The notes: generated by a model from the sequence alone, not told the origin. A DNA stretch of 64,000 nt from Goodfellowiella coeruleoviolacea (GCF_024171785.1 NZ_JAMTCK010000006.1:1-64000), one strand, 5' to 3'. Shown: positions 19,513 through 27,284, numbered from the stretch's first letter. Program-made: numbers and translations.

Positions 19513-19552
19513 CGACGAGGCCACCTCCCCGGGTGGGAAGGTGGCCTCGTCG
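19513..19552 (-). terminator. hairpin between rpmG and hadA
   Basis: CGACGAGGCCACCT (19513-19526) pairs perfectly with 19539-19552; 14 pairs and a 12-base GC-rich loop. It lies 22 bases after the rpmG stop, so it would end the rpmG transcript or attenuate read-through into hadAB. No T-run follows. Confidence 0.6.
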
Positions 19553-19573
19553 AGCCCTGGTGGACCCGCTGGT

Positions 19574-19738
19574 TCAGCGGGTTTCCTTGTGCGTCCGGTG
19601 CGTGCCGCAGTTCGGGCAGAACTTCTTCATCTCCAGACGATCCGGGTCGTTGCGCCGGTTCTTCTTGGTGATGTAGTTGCGGTGCTTGCACTCCTCGCAC
19701 GCCAGCGTGATCTTGGGTCGCACATCGGTGGCAGCCAC
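19574..19738 (-). CDS. rpmG: 50S ribosomal protein L33
   Basis: Protein of 54 residues, normal length. GTG 19738 ([20 protein letters not shown]) has GAGAGGAG 9 bases upstream. Two CxxC pairs (CEEC and CPNC) mark the zinc-binding form of L33. Actinobacteria often have a second, zinc-free copy elsewhere. Same position before hadA as in mycobacteria. Confidence 0.96.
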   Translation of the reverse strand: MAATDVRPKITLACEECKHRNYITKKNRRNDPDRLEMKKFCPNCGTHRTHKETR

Positions 19739-19795
19739 GAGAGATGCTCCTCTCAGACGGTTTCGATCCACGCCAACAGATCCCGCCGGCGTTTG

Positions 19796-19925
19796 AGGAT
19801 CCCGGGGCTTGCCCCCGGCTGGGGTTTGGTCCACCCCCCTGACCAACGTGGTCACGCTGGCGTTGGGGGGTCCGGGGGGCGGAGCCCCTCCGGCTGGGGC
19901 CTGGGGGCTGGGCCCCCAGAAGGCA
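19796..19925. repeat. GC-rich imperfect repeat element
   Basis: A G/C block of short inverted and direct repeats: CCGGCTGGGG occurs at 19815 and 19890, GGGGCTTGCCCCC and CTGGGGGCTGGGCCCCCAG form hairpins, and GGGGGGTCCGGGGGGCGGA lies between. It resembles the REP-like intergenic elements scattered through actinomycete genomes. It separates tRNA-Met from rpmG. Confidence 0.4.
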
Positions 19926-19975
19926 CTGCGAAGCGAGCCAGGCTCACGTGTGTGAGCACAGCTCACCAACTCGCG

Positions 19976-20048
19976 TAGCGGTGGCCGGACTTGAACCGGC
20001 GACACAGCGATTATGAGCCGCTTGCTCTACCGACTGAGCTACACCGCC
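19976..20048 (-). tRNA. tRNA-Met (anticodon CAT)
   Basis: 73-nucleotide cloverleaf on the minus strand: acceptor GGCGGTG/CACCGCT, D arm GCTC/GAGC, anticodon loop CTCATAA and T arm GCCGG/CCGGC with TTCAAGT. The paired first base and lack of the three G-C pairs in the anticodon stem point to elongator Met rather than initiator. Confidence 0.95.
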
Positions 20049-20103
20049 TCACATGACTCAGCCGTGGTGTCCTGCTTGCGGGAGCACCACGGCTGGATCA
20101 TCG

Positions 20104-20176
20104 AGCCCCAATACGGAATCGAACCGTAGACCTTCTCCTTACCATGGAGACGCTCTGCCGACTGAGCTATTGGGGC
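20104..20176 (-). tRNA. tRNA-Thr (anticodon GGT)
   Basis: 73-nucleotide cloverleaf on the minus strand: acceptor GCCCCAA/TTGGGGC, anticodon stem TCTCC/GGAGA with loop ATGGTAA, and T arm TACGG/CCGTA with TTCGATT. It precedes tRNA-Met by 55 bases and is probably cotranscribed with it and rpmG. Confidence 0.96.
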
Positions 20177-20254
20177 CTGCTCTCGTTCAAGCGAGGATGA
20201 CTCTACACAACGATCCGCCCGGTTGTGAAATCGGGGTCCGGCAAAACCCCAGGA

Positions 20255-22924
20255 TCAGTGCACCAGCGTGAGCACCGTCTCATTCCGCCCGCCCTGCATC
20301 CGCACGGTTCTGGCCTGCAACCAGGCCTCCAGCCGGTCCTCGGACAGCGGCCGGGAGATCAGGTAGCCCTGGGCGACGTCGCAGCCCATGGCCACCAGCT
20401 GGTCGCGGGCGGCGTCCTCCTCCACGCCCTCGGCCACCACGGTGAGCCCCAGCGAGTGCCCCAGCTCCACGATGGAGCGCACCACGGCCATGTCGCCGAG
20501 GTCGGTGCCCATGCCGAAGACGAAGCTCTTGTCGATCTTCACCTCGTCCACCGGCAGCTGGCGCAGGTAGGCCAGGGAGGAGTACCCGGTGCCGAAGTCG
20601 TCCACGGCCAGCACCACGCCCAGCGCGTGCAGCCGGCGCAGCACCGGCAGGGCGCGCTCCGGGTCGGACATCACCCCGGACTCGGTCAGCTCGAAGGTGA
20701 GCAGCGCGGGTGGCACGTCGTAGCGGCGCAGCGCCTCGGCCACCCGGTCGGGGAAGTCCTCGTCGGCCAGGTTGCGCACGGACAGGTTGACCGCCACGGA
20801 CATCCGCAGGCCCCGGTCCATCCAGGCGCGCACCCGCTCCAGGGCGCACTCCATGACGAACGTGGTCAGCGCGTCGACCAGGCCGGTGGCCTCCACCGCG
20901 GGCACGAACTCGTCCGGGTCCAGCCGGCCGAACTCGGGGTGGCGCCAGCGCACCAGCGCCTCGGCCCCGACCACCTGCCGGCTGGGCAGCGCCACCTTGG
21001 GCTGGTAGTGCACGGAGACCTGGCCGTTCTCCAGCGCCTGCCGGAACTGGGTGACCAGCTGGAACCGGCGCAGGAAGATCTGGCCCATGCTGGGCACGTA
21101 GGCGCGGACCGGGTCGCTGGTCTTGGTGGCCCGGACGGCCACGTCCGCGCGCTGCAGCAGCCCGTCCGCGTCCGGCTCCTCGGTCTCGGCCTCCAGCGCG
21201 GTGGTGGGCACGTAGCCGATGACCGCGCTGGCCTCCACGGTCAGCCGGTCCACCGGGTAGGGCACGGACAGCTCGGCGCGCAGTTTCTCGGCGATCTCGT
21301 GGGCCTGTTCGGGCTGGCAGTCGACCAGCAGCGCGGCGAACGAGCCGCCCTCCAGCCGGGCCAGCAGCACGTCCCGGCCCAGCCCGTCGCGCAGCCGGCG
21401 GCCGGCGGCCACCACCATCCGGTCGCCCCAGGCGTGGCCGAGCGCGTCGCTGACCGTGGACAGCACGTCCAGGTCGATGCGCAGCACCACCGCCCGCGCG
21501 TGCTGGCGCAGCAGCTCGCCGGCGGACTCGCGGAAGCCGGGTCGGTTCAGCAGGCCGGTCAGCGGGTCGTGGTAGGCGTCGTGGCGCAGCCTGGCCAGCA
21601 GCCGCCGGTTGTCCACGGCGGTGGCCAGATGGCTGGCCAGGGTGCGGAGCAGCTGGATGTCGGCCTTGCCGAAGCCGCGCCACCGGCTGAGCCGGTCGTG
21701 CGCCTCGACCACGCCGAGCAGCTGGGTGGCGCCGCGCAGCGGCACGACCAGCGCCTCGCCCGCCTGGCGGCGGGCCAGTGCCTCGCGCACCTCCTCGGGC
21801 GCGTCCGCGGCCCGGAAGTACCGGACGTCGCTGCCGGGCAGCTGGAGCACCGGGTCCTCGCGCAGGGCCCGGCCGTCGGCCCGGCGCATCTCCTCGGGCA
21901 GGTCCGCGCCGGCCACGATGGTGTGCGGGTAGGGCTGGGCCTCGACGCGCAGCCGCAGCACCACCCGGTTGGCGTTGAGCTGTTCCCGGATCCGGTCGGC
22001 GATCGACTGCCACTCGTCGTCGCACTCGATGTCGTCGCCGTCCTCGCCGGCGGTGGCCTCCTGACCGGACTGGCCGGACTGGCCGCGCAGGCCGGCGCGG
22101 GGTGCGGCGGCCTGCTGGCCGGAGCGGGCCACCCGCAGGCTGACGTCACTGAGCGCCTCCAGGTCGCGCTGCTCGCGCAGCAGCCCGGAGTAGGCCACGT
22201 ACAGCGCGATCAGGCCGCAGAAGGCCACCACCACCAGGGCCCAGCCCCAGGTCGTGGTCACCACCACCTGGTAGCCGACCAGGCCGACGGCGGTGTTGAG
22301 CAGGCCGACCACCAGGGTGCTCAGCACCAGCCGGGCGGCGGCGGTGACCCGCATGCGCTGGCCCATCAGGTGCAGGGCGACCAGGCCGAGCAGGATCGCG
22401 ACCAGGGGCACGGCCAGTGCGCCGGCGAAGGCGCCGGCCCAGGGCGCGCCGGTCGGCCCGTTCATCCGGTTGACCAGTTCGGCGACGGTGAAGGCGACCG
22501 AGATCTCCACGAACATCAGGCCGGCGTTGTAGACGGCCCGGTTCAGCACGCGCCGGCCGAGCAGGGTGCCCAGCCCGGCGAGGACGTGCGCGACCAGCAT
22601 CACCTCGAACGGCGCGGTGAGCAGCCCGATCACCAGGGGGATCTCGGTGAAGGAGATGGTCCACCCGGTGCCGCCGCGCACGTCGAGGTTGATGGCGAGT
22701 TGTTCGGCCAGCACGTAGCCGACCAGCAGCAGCGGGGTGACCCACAGCAGGTGCGCGCCGGAGTGGAACGGGAGCCAGCCGGACACCGCGGCGGCGGCGA
22801 CCAGCCCGACGGCCAGCAGCGCTGTCGCGAACAGGGTGAAGGCTCGGCCGTTACCCGTCGCCGCCGGTGCGGAATGTGGCTCGGGCTCCGAAATGTCCGG
22901 ATCGACCACCCGGCGGTCGGACAT
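20255..22924 (-). CDS. membrane GGDEF/EAL cyclic-di-GMP protein
   Basis: Protein of 889 residues; ATG 22924 has GAGGAGGG upstream. About eight hydrophobic segments (roughly 27-240) form a membrane sensor, followed by a GAF-like region (about 290-430), GGDEF domain (about 435-590) and EAL domain (about 605-865). The GGDEF signature is degenerate (EGGSF at the GGEEF position), so cyclase activity is unlikely. The EAL domain keeps EALVRW, the ELTES glutamate, DDFGTGYSSL, KIDKSF and AEGVEE, so phosphodiesterase activity is plausible. Likely a membrane signal receiver that degrades cyclic di-GMP, with the GGDEF part perhaps binding GTP. A cyclic-di-GMP-binding YajQ-family gene lies 4.6 kb away. 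Confidence 0.93.
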   Translation of the reverse strand: MSDRRVVDPDISEPEPHSAPAATGNGRAFTLFATALLAVGLVAAAAVSGWLPFHSGAHLLWVTPLLLVGYVLAEQLAINLDVRGGTGWTISFTEIPLVIGLLTAPFEVMLVAHVLAGLGTLLGRRVLNRAVYNAGLMFVEISVAFTVAELVNRMNGPTGAPWAGAFAGALAVPLVAILLGLVALHLMGQRMRVTAAARLVLSTLVVGLLNTAVGLVGYQVVVTTTWGWALVVVAFCGLIALYVAYSGLLREQRDLEALSDVSLRVARSGQQAAAPRAGLRGQSGQSGQEATAGEDGDDIECDDEWQSIADRIREQLNANRVVLRLRVEAQPYPHTIVAGADLPEEMRRADGRALREDPVLQLPGSDVRYFRAADAPEEVREALARRQAGEALVVPLRGATQLLGVVEAHDRLSRWRGFGKADIQLLRTLASHLATAVDNRRLLARLRHDAYHDPLTGLLNRPGFRESAGELLRQHARAVVLRIDLDVLSTVSDALGHAWGDRMVVAAGRRLRDGLGRDVLLARLEGGSFAALLVDCQPEQAHEIAEKLRAELSVPYPVDRLTVEASAVIGYVPTTALEAETEEPDADGLLQRADVAVRATKTSDPVRAYVPSMGQIFLRRFQLVTQFRQALENGQVSVHYQPKVALPSRQVVGAEALVRWRHPEFGRLDPDEFVPAVEATGLVDALTTFVMECALERVRAWMDRGLRMSVAVNLSVRNLADEDFPDRVAEALRRYDVPPALLTFELTESGVMSDPERALPVLRRLHALGVVLAVDDFGTGYSSLAYLRQLPVDEVKIDKSFVFGMGTDLGDMAVVRSIVELGHSLGLTVVAEGVEEDAARDQLVAMGCDVAQGYLISRPLSEDRLEAWLQARTVRMQGGRNETVLTLVH

Positions 22925-23655
22925 CAACCCTCCTCGTCAGCCTGCTGCGGCTCGTGTGCTCACCGTGTTGGTGTTCGGCGCTGCTCGGGGGTCAGCGCGA
23001 ACACGACCTGTGACGTCGGGTGATCACCAGGGCGACGGACCGTCGCGAATCCCGCCGGCGGTCACCCGGCCCACGGTGGTTCCGGGGTCGTACTTCTGCG
23101 CGACTGAGGGGTCCCGAGCAGCAACCAGGACCCCTCTAAGTCGGTCAATGTACCTCGATTGGTGGCAAAAAAGTGAGGATGTTGAGGTGAGAAACACTCG
23201 GCGTGACGACGATTAACCCCAGGTATGGCAAATAGTCAGGCTTCCGTTCTGGACAGTAACCGAGCCGTGCCCGCGAGTCCGCTCGTCTGCCACGAAGAGT
23301 AACGCCGATTAGCCCGCCCTCCACGCTGGGTCGCAGTGCTAATTACTCCGTTTTGCCTTACCGCAACACCACCGGGCAGCGCAACCCCTGCCGCCCATCT
23401 GTCGTGGTGGGGCCTGGTGTCCGCCACCACCCTCGGCGTCGCAACCGTCTGCCGCCGACTGGCATCCAAGCGGTTGTCAGTCAGCCAGAGCCTTCAGCAA
23501 ACCGATGTCATCTTCAGCAGCGCTGAGCAACTGGTCGACTAGTCAGACCAGTGACGCATAGACAGACAAGATCATGCGTTCGTGACGGTATCGCCACACA
23601 AATCAGTGGCGATTATTGAAAGACCTAAAAACGCCTTATGCACTGGGCGCTCCGC
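22925..23655. other. 731-bp region without a clear gene
   Basis: Lower in GC than the surroundings, especially 23141-23240 and 23330-23640. Short open frames here (for example 23236-23469 minus) lack ribosome binding sites and coding-like codon use. It contains a strong hairpin at 23101-23143 and presumably the promoter of the GGDEF/EAL gene. Possible non-coding RNA or decayed DNA; nothing recognisable. Confidence 0.4.
23101..23143. other. extended hairpin in intergenic region
   Basis: GAGGGGTCC (23106-23114) pairs with GGACCCCTC (23128-23136) around a 13-base loop, and the flanks CGACT (23101-23105) and AGTCG (23139-23143) extend the stem after a small bulge. No T-run follows on either strand within 10 bases, so it is not a typical terminator. 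Could be part of a structured leader. Confidence 0.35.
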
Positions 23656-24231
23656 TCAGTGGAGCGATCCGCTCAGCGCCGGCTGCGTCACGCCGGTCCG
23701 CAGGGCCAGTTCCCGTTCCAGTTCGTCGCGCACCTCGACCAGGCATTCCCTGGCCGCGTGCGCCGCCACGTGCTGCGCGGCCCCACTGCCCGCGGCATCC
23801 CTGACCAGCGCCCACAGCGTGGTTTCCAGTGCCCCGCCGGCCCGCTCGGCCAGCGCGGCCCTGAGCACGCCCTGCGCCGGGAACGGATGGCTGGCAATCG
23901 TCTCCACGGATCGCCGGAGTTGATCGATGACCACCCCGTCGAGCACGAGTGGATCACCACTGCTGGTCAGTCGGTCGATTCTGGCCAGCAGGTCGACCTC
24001 GGCCAGTTCGGCCGCGCCCAGCGGCCCGTGCGCCAGCACGGCGGCCAGACCGCGGTCCAGCTCGCCGACCGCGTCGAGCAGTTCCCGGATCCGCGCGCGT
24101 TCGGTGCGCAGGGACACCGACTCCGGGGACGGCGCCGCCGGGTCGGGCCGGTTGCGGTGCGCGCATGTGGCCAGCACACCGCAGGCCATGCCGATCACCA
24201 GGGCGAGGAGCAGCAGCCAGAACTCGCTCAT
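23656..24231 (-). CDS. membrane-anchored protein of unknown function
   Basis: Protein of 191 residues. ATG 24231 (MSEFWLLLLALVIGMACGVL) is preceded by a G-run. One N-terminal membrane helix (4-24), a short basic-to-acidic linker, then an almost entirely helical, alanine/leucine/glutamate-rich domain with R-x-R-E-L-L-D-A-V-G-E-L patterns that suggest a coiled coil. No family recognised. It stands alone between the cyclic-di-GMP region and the small gene at 24456. Confidence 0.7.
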   Translation of the reverse strand: MSEFWLLLLALVIGMACGVLATCAHRNRPDPAAPSPESVSLRTERARIRELLDAVGELDRGLAAVLAHGPLGAAELAEVDLLARIDRLTSSGDPLVLDGVVIDQLRRSVETIASHPFPAQGVLRAALAERAGGALETTLWALVRDAAGSGAAQHVAAHAARECLVEVRDELERELALRTGVTQPALSGSLH

Positions 24232-24455
24232 TCCCCCAGCATGCGGACAACCGGGGCCCTGCCCAGGGTGGCCACGGCGCGAGGGGCTTCCGGTCGCCAG
24301 CCGGTCGTCCGAGTTCGGCCGGGGTGAATCCGCGGCGCCGATCGGCGTGGCGGATCGGACCGGACCAGTGCGGTGGCGCAGTGTGAACGCAGGTACTCCG
24401 GGTGTGACTCGCGCCTCTTCTTCCCAGGAGTACACCGCGCACCGGGGAGCCGGCG

Positions 24456-24707
24456 ATGACCAGCACCAGGACAGTCCTGCTCACGCACCGCGCCCGAGCC
24501 ATGCTCCGCGCCGTCGCCGAGGGAAGGGGGGAGATGAGCGGCGGGTGCGAGCCCGACCTGTACGTGGACGGGCTGTCCTGCTGCGACCAGGTCACCGCGC
24601 ACGAGCTGGCCCACGCCGGGCTGGTCAGACCCGTCCGGCCGACCGGCATCGACGAGCGGACGACCGCCGAACTCACCAGCGCCGGCATCACCGCGCTGAT
24701 CGGGTGA
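24456..24707 (+). CDS. small cysteine-containing protein of unknown function
   Basis: Protein of 83 residues. ATG 24456 follows GGGGAG. Sequence has a basic N-terminus (LLTHRARAMLRAVAEGRGEM), a middle CEPDLYVDGLSCCDQ with three cysteines, and TAHELAHAGLVRP followed by a helical end, ELTSAGITALIG. I believe similar small proteins occur widely in Pseudonocardiaceae, but no function is known to me. The cysteine spacing could bind a metal. Confidence 0.75.
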   Translation: MTSTRTVLLTHRARAMLRAVAEGRGEMSGGCEPDLYVDGLSCCDQVTAHELAHAGLVRPVRPTGIDERTTAELTSAGITALIG

Positions 24708-24751
24708 GCCCGGGTGCGCGACGCGGTCGCACCACGGCGTGCCCCACGGAA

Positions 24752-24767
24752 TCGAACGCGTGTTCGA
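24752..24767. promoter_or_regulatory. LexA (SOS) box
   Basis: TCGAAC-GCGT-GTTCGA is an exact match to the actinobacterial LexA operator TCGAAC-N4-GTTCGA. A TATGCT hexamer (24775-24780) follows 7 bases later and fits a -10 element read on the plus strand. No gene starts on the plus strand after it; the next structure is the hairpin at 24787-24830. Confidence 0.65.
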
Positions 24768-24786
24768 CATGGGGTATGCTGTGGGT

Positions 24787-24830
24787 GAGGCCGACACGCC
24801 GGGGAGAGGAAGCCCCGGCGCGTCGGCCTC
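24787..24830 (+). terminator. strong hairpin terminator after the SOS box
   Basis: Inverted repeat of 18 positions (24787-24804 with 24813-24830, one mismatch) around an 8-base loop AGAGGAAG, followed by GTTCTTCTTC. Acts as terminator between the convergent small gene at 24456 and the WYL regulator gene. Because it begins 7 bases after the putative -10 hexamer, a transcript from that promoter would be only about 50 nucleotides. Confidence 0.75.
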
Positions 24831-24845
24831 GTTCTTCTTCCCGCA

Positions 24846-25556
24846 CTACCGCTGCTCGTCCAGCACGAGCGGGTGGGCGTCGGGCGGCGGCTCGCCAAAG
24901 GTGCGGATCACGTCCCTGGGCGCGGCGCGCTCCCGGGTCGCGGTCACCCGGGCGATGCGGTCGAGCCGGAACCAGCGGCCGGCCCGCCGACTGCGACACC
25001 ACGCGAGCAGGTACCAGTTTCCCCTGGTCAAGGCCACGGCCATGGGCTCGACCGCCCGCTTGCTGGAGTGCGCGCCGCCGGCGTCGGTGTAGTCAAGCAC
25101 CACGACCACGCCCGCGCGCAGCGCCTCGTCGAGCACCCGGGCGATCGCCGGCCTGGTCGGCGGCACCGCGTGGTGGACCCACAGCCGGCGGCCCAGTTCC
25201 CCGGCCAGCTCCCGCTCCCTGGCCGGCATGGCCGCCAGGACCTTGGCCAACGCGCTGCGCCCGTCCGGACCGAACGGCAGTTCCGGCAGCGCGGCCAGCG
25301 CCAGGGCCACCGCGGTCGCCTCGGCCGCGGTCACGTTGAGCGGCGGCAGGCTCACCGCGGTGTCCAGCACGTAGCCGCCACCGGGCCCGGCCTGCGCCCA
25401 GATCGGCACGCCGGCCTGCTGCAACGCGGTCACGTCGCGCTTGACCGTGCGCGCGGACACCTCGAACCGCCGGGCCAGCCAGTCGCTGGTGCGCCCGCGC
25501 CCGCCGGCCGAGCGCAGTTCCTCGGCGATGGCGTACAGCCGTTCGGTCCGGTTCAC
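24846..25556 (-). CDS. WYL-domain transcriptional regulator (YafY/DeoR-like)
   Basis: Protein of 236 residues. GTG 25556 (NRTERLYAIAEELRSAGG) has a purine-rich site upstream. Winged helix-turn-helix at about 1-60 (SDWLARRFEVSARTVKRDV, then ALQQAGVPI and GGGYVLD), then a WYL domain (about 125-215) with SSKRAVEPMAVALTRGNWYLLAWC and RLDRIARV. WYL domains sense nucleic acid or small ligands in several regulators. Divergent from the hydrolase gene, with two inverted repeats in between, so it probably controls that gene and itself. Confidence 0.92.
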   Translation of the reverse strand: MNRTERLYAIAEELRSAGGRGRTSDWLARRFEVSARTVKRDVTALQQAGVPIWAQAGPGGGYVLDTAVSLPPLNVTAAEATAVALALAALPELPFGPDGRSALAKVLAAMPARERELAGELGRRLWVHHAVPPTRPAIARVLDEALRAGVVVVLDYTDAGGAHSSKRAVEPMAVALTRGNWYLLAWCRSRRAGRWFRLDRIARVTATRERAAPRDVIRTFGEPPPDAHPLVLDEQR

Positions 25557-25577
25557 CCGACCCCTTCCCCAGCACTC

Positions 25578-25591
25578 GTGACCCAGGTCAC
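25578..25591. promoter_or_regulatory. inverted repeat 1 between WYL regulator and hydrolase
   Basis: GTGACC-CA-GGTCAC, perfect 6+6 palindrome, 22-35 bases before the regulator start. It shares the GTGAC/GTCAC core with inverted repeat 2. Confidence 0.5.
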
Positions 25592-25606
25592 AACAATCGG
25601 CCAAAA

Positions 25607-25630
25607 CTGGTGACAGGACGGTGTCACCAG
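25607..25630. promoter_or_regulatory. inverted repeat 2 between WYL regulator and hydrolase
   Basis: CTGGTGACA-N6-TGTCACCAG, perfect 9+9 arms. It ends 20 bases before the hydrolase ATG, where it would block initiation of that gene. Likely the main operator of the WYL regulator. Confidence 0.6.
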
Positions 25631-25650
25631 GAGCGTTCGACAGTAGTGCC

Positions 25651-26529
25651 ATGACAACGACGGAACACCGCCCCTCCCACTTCATCACCACCGCTGACCA
25701 GCGTCGGATCGCCGTGGACGTGCACGGCCCCGCCGATGCCCCGGTGGTCCTGCTCCTCTCGGCCGCACCCGGGTCGCGGCGGTTCGACCCGAACCCCTCG
25801 GTCACCGCCTCGGCCGGGGTGCGCCTGGTCACGCTGGACCGGCCCGGCTACGGCGGCTCCGACCCGATGCCCGCCGGGCAGCCGCTCACCGTCACCAGCG
25901 CCGCTGACGACGCGGCCCTGGTGCTGGAGCAGTTGGGCGTGACCGAGGCGGGCGTGGCCGGCTGGTCGGCCGGCGGCCGGGTGGCGCTGGCCCTGGCCGC
26001 GCGCCGGCCCGAGCTGGTCACCTCGGTGGCGGTGCTGGCCACCCCCGCGCCGGACGAGGAGGTGCCGTGGATCGGCGAGCCGCAGCGGGGCATGCTCGCC
26101 GAGCTGCGCCGCGACCTGGCCGGGGCGCCCGCCGTGCTGGCCGAGATGCTGGCCCCGATGACCGCGGACCCGGCCGCCGCCGTCGAGCAGGTCTGCGGTG
26201 GCCCGGCCGACGACGCCGTGCTCGCCGAGCCCGGGGTGCGCGCCGGCCTGGTGGACATGCTCAGCGAGGCGTTCCGCCAGGGCGCGGTGGGCCTGGCCGC
26301 CGACCTGGCGTCCTACACCCTGCACGACTGGGGGTTCGACCCGCGCGCGGTGGGCGCGCCGGTGCGGTGCTGGTACGGCGCCCAGGACAGCATCGTCAGC
26401 CCGGCGCACGGGGCGTGGTGGGCCGAGCAGGTCGCGGACGGCAGCGTCACCGCGGTCGACGGGGTCGGCCACCTGGTCATCCACCGGGTCTGGGCCGACG
26501 TGCTCGCCCACCTCACCGCCCAGCGGTGA
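25651..26529 (+). CDS. alpha/beta hydrolase
   Basis: Protein of 292 residues from ATG 25651 (MTTTEHRPSHFITTADQRR); an in-frame GTG at 25621 lies inside the operator. Alpha/beta fold: oxyanion region SAAPGSRR, LDRPGYGGSD, the nucleophile elbow GWSAGG (Ser near residue 108), an acidic residue in WYGAQDSIVSP and the catalytic His in GVGHLVIH near the end. Complete triad, so an active hydrolase. Substrate unknown. Divergent regulator and operators suggest induction by its substrate. Confidence 0.92.
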   Translation: MTTTEHRPSHFITTADQRRIAVDVHGPADAPVVLLLSAAPGSRRFDPNPSVTASAGVRLVTLDRPGYGGSDPMPAGQPLTVTSAADDAALVLEQLGVTEAGVAGWSAGGRVALALAARRPELVTSVAVLATPAPDEEVPWIGEPQRGMLAELRRDLAGAPAVLAEMLAPMTADPAAAVEQVCGGPADDAVLAEPGVRAGLVDMLSEAFRQGAVGLAADLASYTLHDWGFDPRAVGAPVRCWYGAQDSIVSPAHGAWWAEQVADGSVTAVDGVGHLVIHRVWADVLAHLTAQR

Positions 26530-26704
26530 GCACCACCGACCACGCCTGACCCGGCTCCGCTGGCTGCGCCCCGGCTCGGCGCCGCCAGCGGGCCAGGCCC
26601 GCGCGCGTGGAGCGCACGTGCGGGTGGTCGGGCCCGAGCAGCCGCAGCCGATCCGCCAGCAGCCGCTCCAGCTCCGCGTTCGCGCCCGCCGGATCACCGA
26701 CCAC
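26513..26704 (-). pseudogene. remnant of a tetratricopeptide-repeat protein gene
   Basis: 63 codons that read LERLLADRLRLLGPDHPHVRSTRAGLARWR, the characteristic last helix pair of TPR modules in large actinobacterial NB-ARC/TPR proteins. Everything N-terminal to it is missing: upstream the frame runs into stops and unrelated sequence. Its 3' end overlaps the hydrolase end by 17 bases. A short independent peptide cannot be excluded, but a gene fragment is more likely. Confidence 0.5.
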
Positions 26705-26766
26705 CCCGCATGCTGTTCAGCACCGCCGCGGCGTCACCGCCGGACAGCGGGGACACGGGTGCTGGC

Positions 26767-27248
26767 TCACCAGTTCCTGAGCACCGGGAAGTGGCTGCGC
26801 CAAGCCGAGTCGACATTCGGCTCAGGCCCTGCCCAGACCTCCCGGCACGGCGCTCCCTCCCGATGCGGCTCACGGGGGAGGTACCCGTCGTACAGGGATC
26901 TCCCGCTGAAGCGACTGTCGAGCAGCTGAGCGCACTGCGTGGTGGGATCAACCGTTGCCGGATCGACGGCGCGGTGGGTATCGCCTTCCAGGGAGAAGGC
27001 CGTGTTGCGCAGGTAGTCGATGCCGCTGGCGACGATCAGCTCGCCGTCCAGCCACAGCGCGGCGTACTCGTGACCGAGGACTCCGCCAAAACGCGCAGTC
27101 GCGGACGAGCACCACGGGCGCGGCCAGGCTGAGCAGGGAGCCCAGTCGGAAATCCGTGTCGTCGACCACCGGGAACCACCCTGTCGAACAGCGCGAACAC
27201 GCTGTCGTCCAAGCCGAACACGCAGTCGAGATCGAAGCCCACTGCCAC
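26767..27248 (-). pseudogene. frameshifted gene for a protein of about 160 residues, function unknown
   Basis: Three consecutive segments in three frames join into one protein-like sequence. Frame A begins at GTG 27248 and gives GFDLDCVFGLDDSVFALFD. Frame B gives WFPVVDDTDFRLGSLL, then SLAAPVVLVRDCAFW (about 27175 to 27087). Frame C gives GVLGHEYAALWLDGELIVAS, continues GIDYLRNTAFSLEGDTH and ends SAWRSHFPVLRNW with a TGA at 26767. Codon third positions are G/C-rich in each segment. Two frameshifts (near 27175 and 27087) break it, either as decay or as sequencing errors. Family not recognised. Confidence 0.6.
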
Positions 27249-27284
27249 AGGGTGTCAGACGGGGGTGGAATCGAGCGGGAAAAC

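Noticed and set aside
19796-19925. Insertion sequence end or attachment site next to the tRNA genes
   Set aside because: No transposase or integrase, no target duplication, and no duplicated tRNA end found; the block is better explained as a GC-rich REP-like element.
20225-23023. A 932-codon plus-strand open frame opposite the GGDEF/EAL gene
   Set aside because: Antisense shadow produced by third-position G/C bias; its translation is His/Gln/Val/Gly-rich without domains, and the minus-strand protein is clearly recognisable.
23236-23469. 77-codon minus-strand frame in the AT-richer region
   Set aside because: No ribosome binding site, no hydrophobic pattern or domain, and codon third positions not biased as in real genes nearby.
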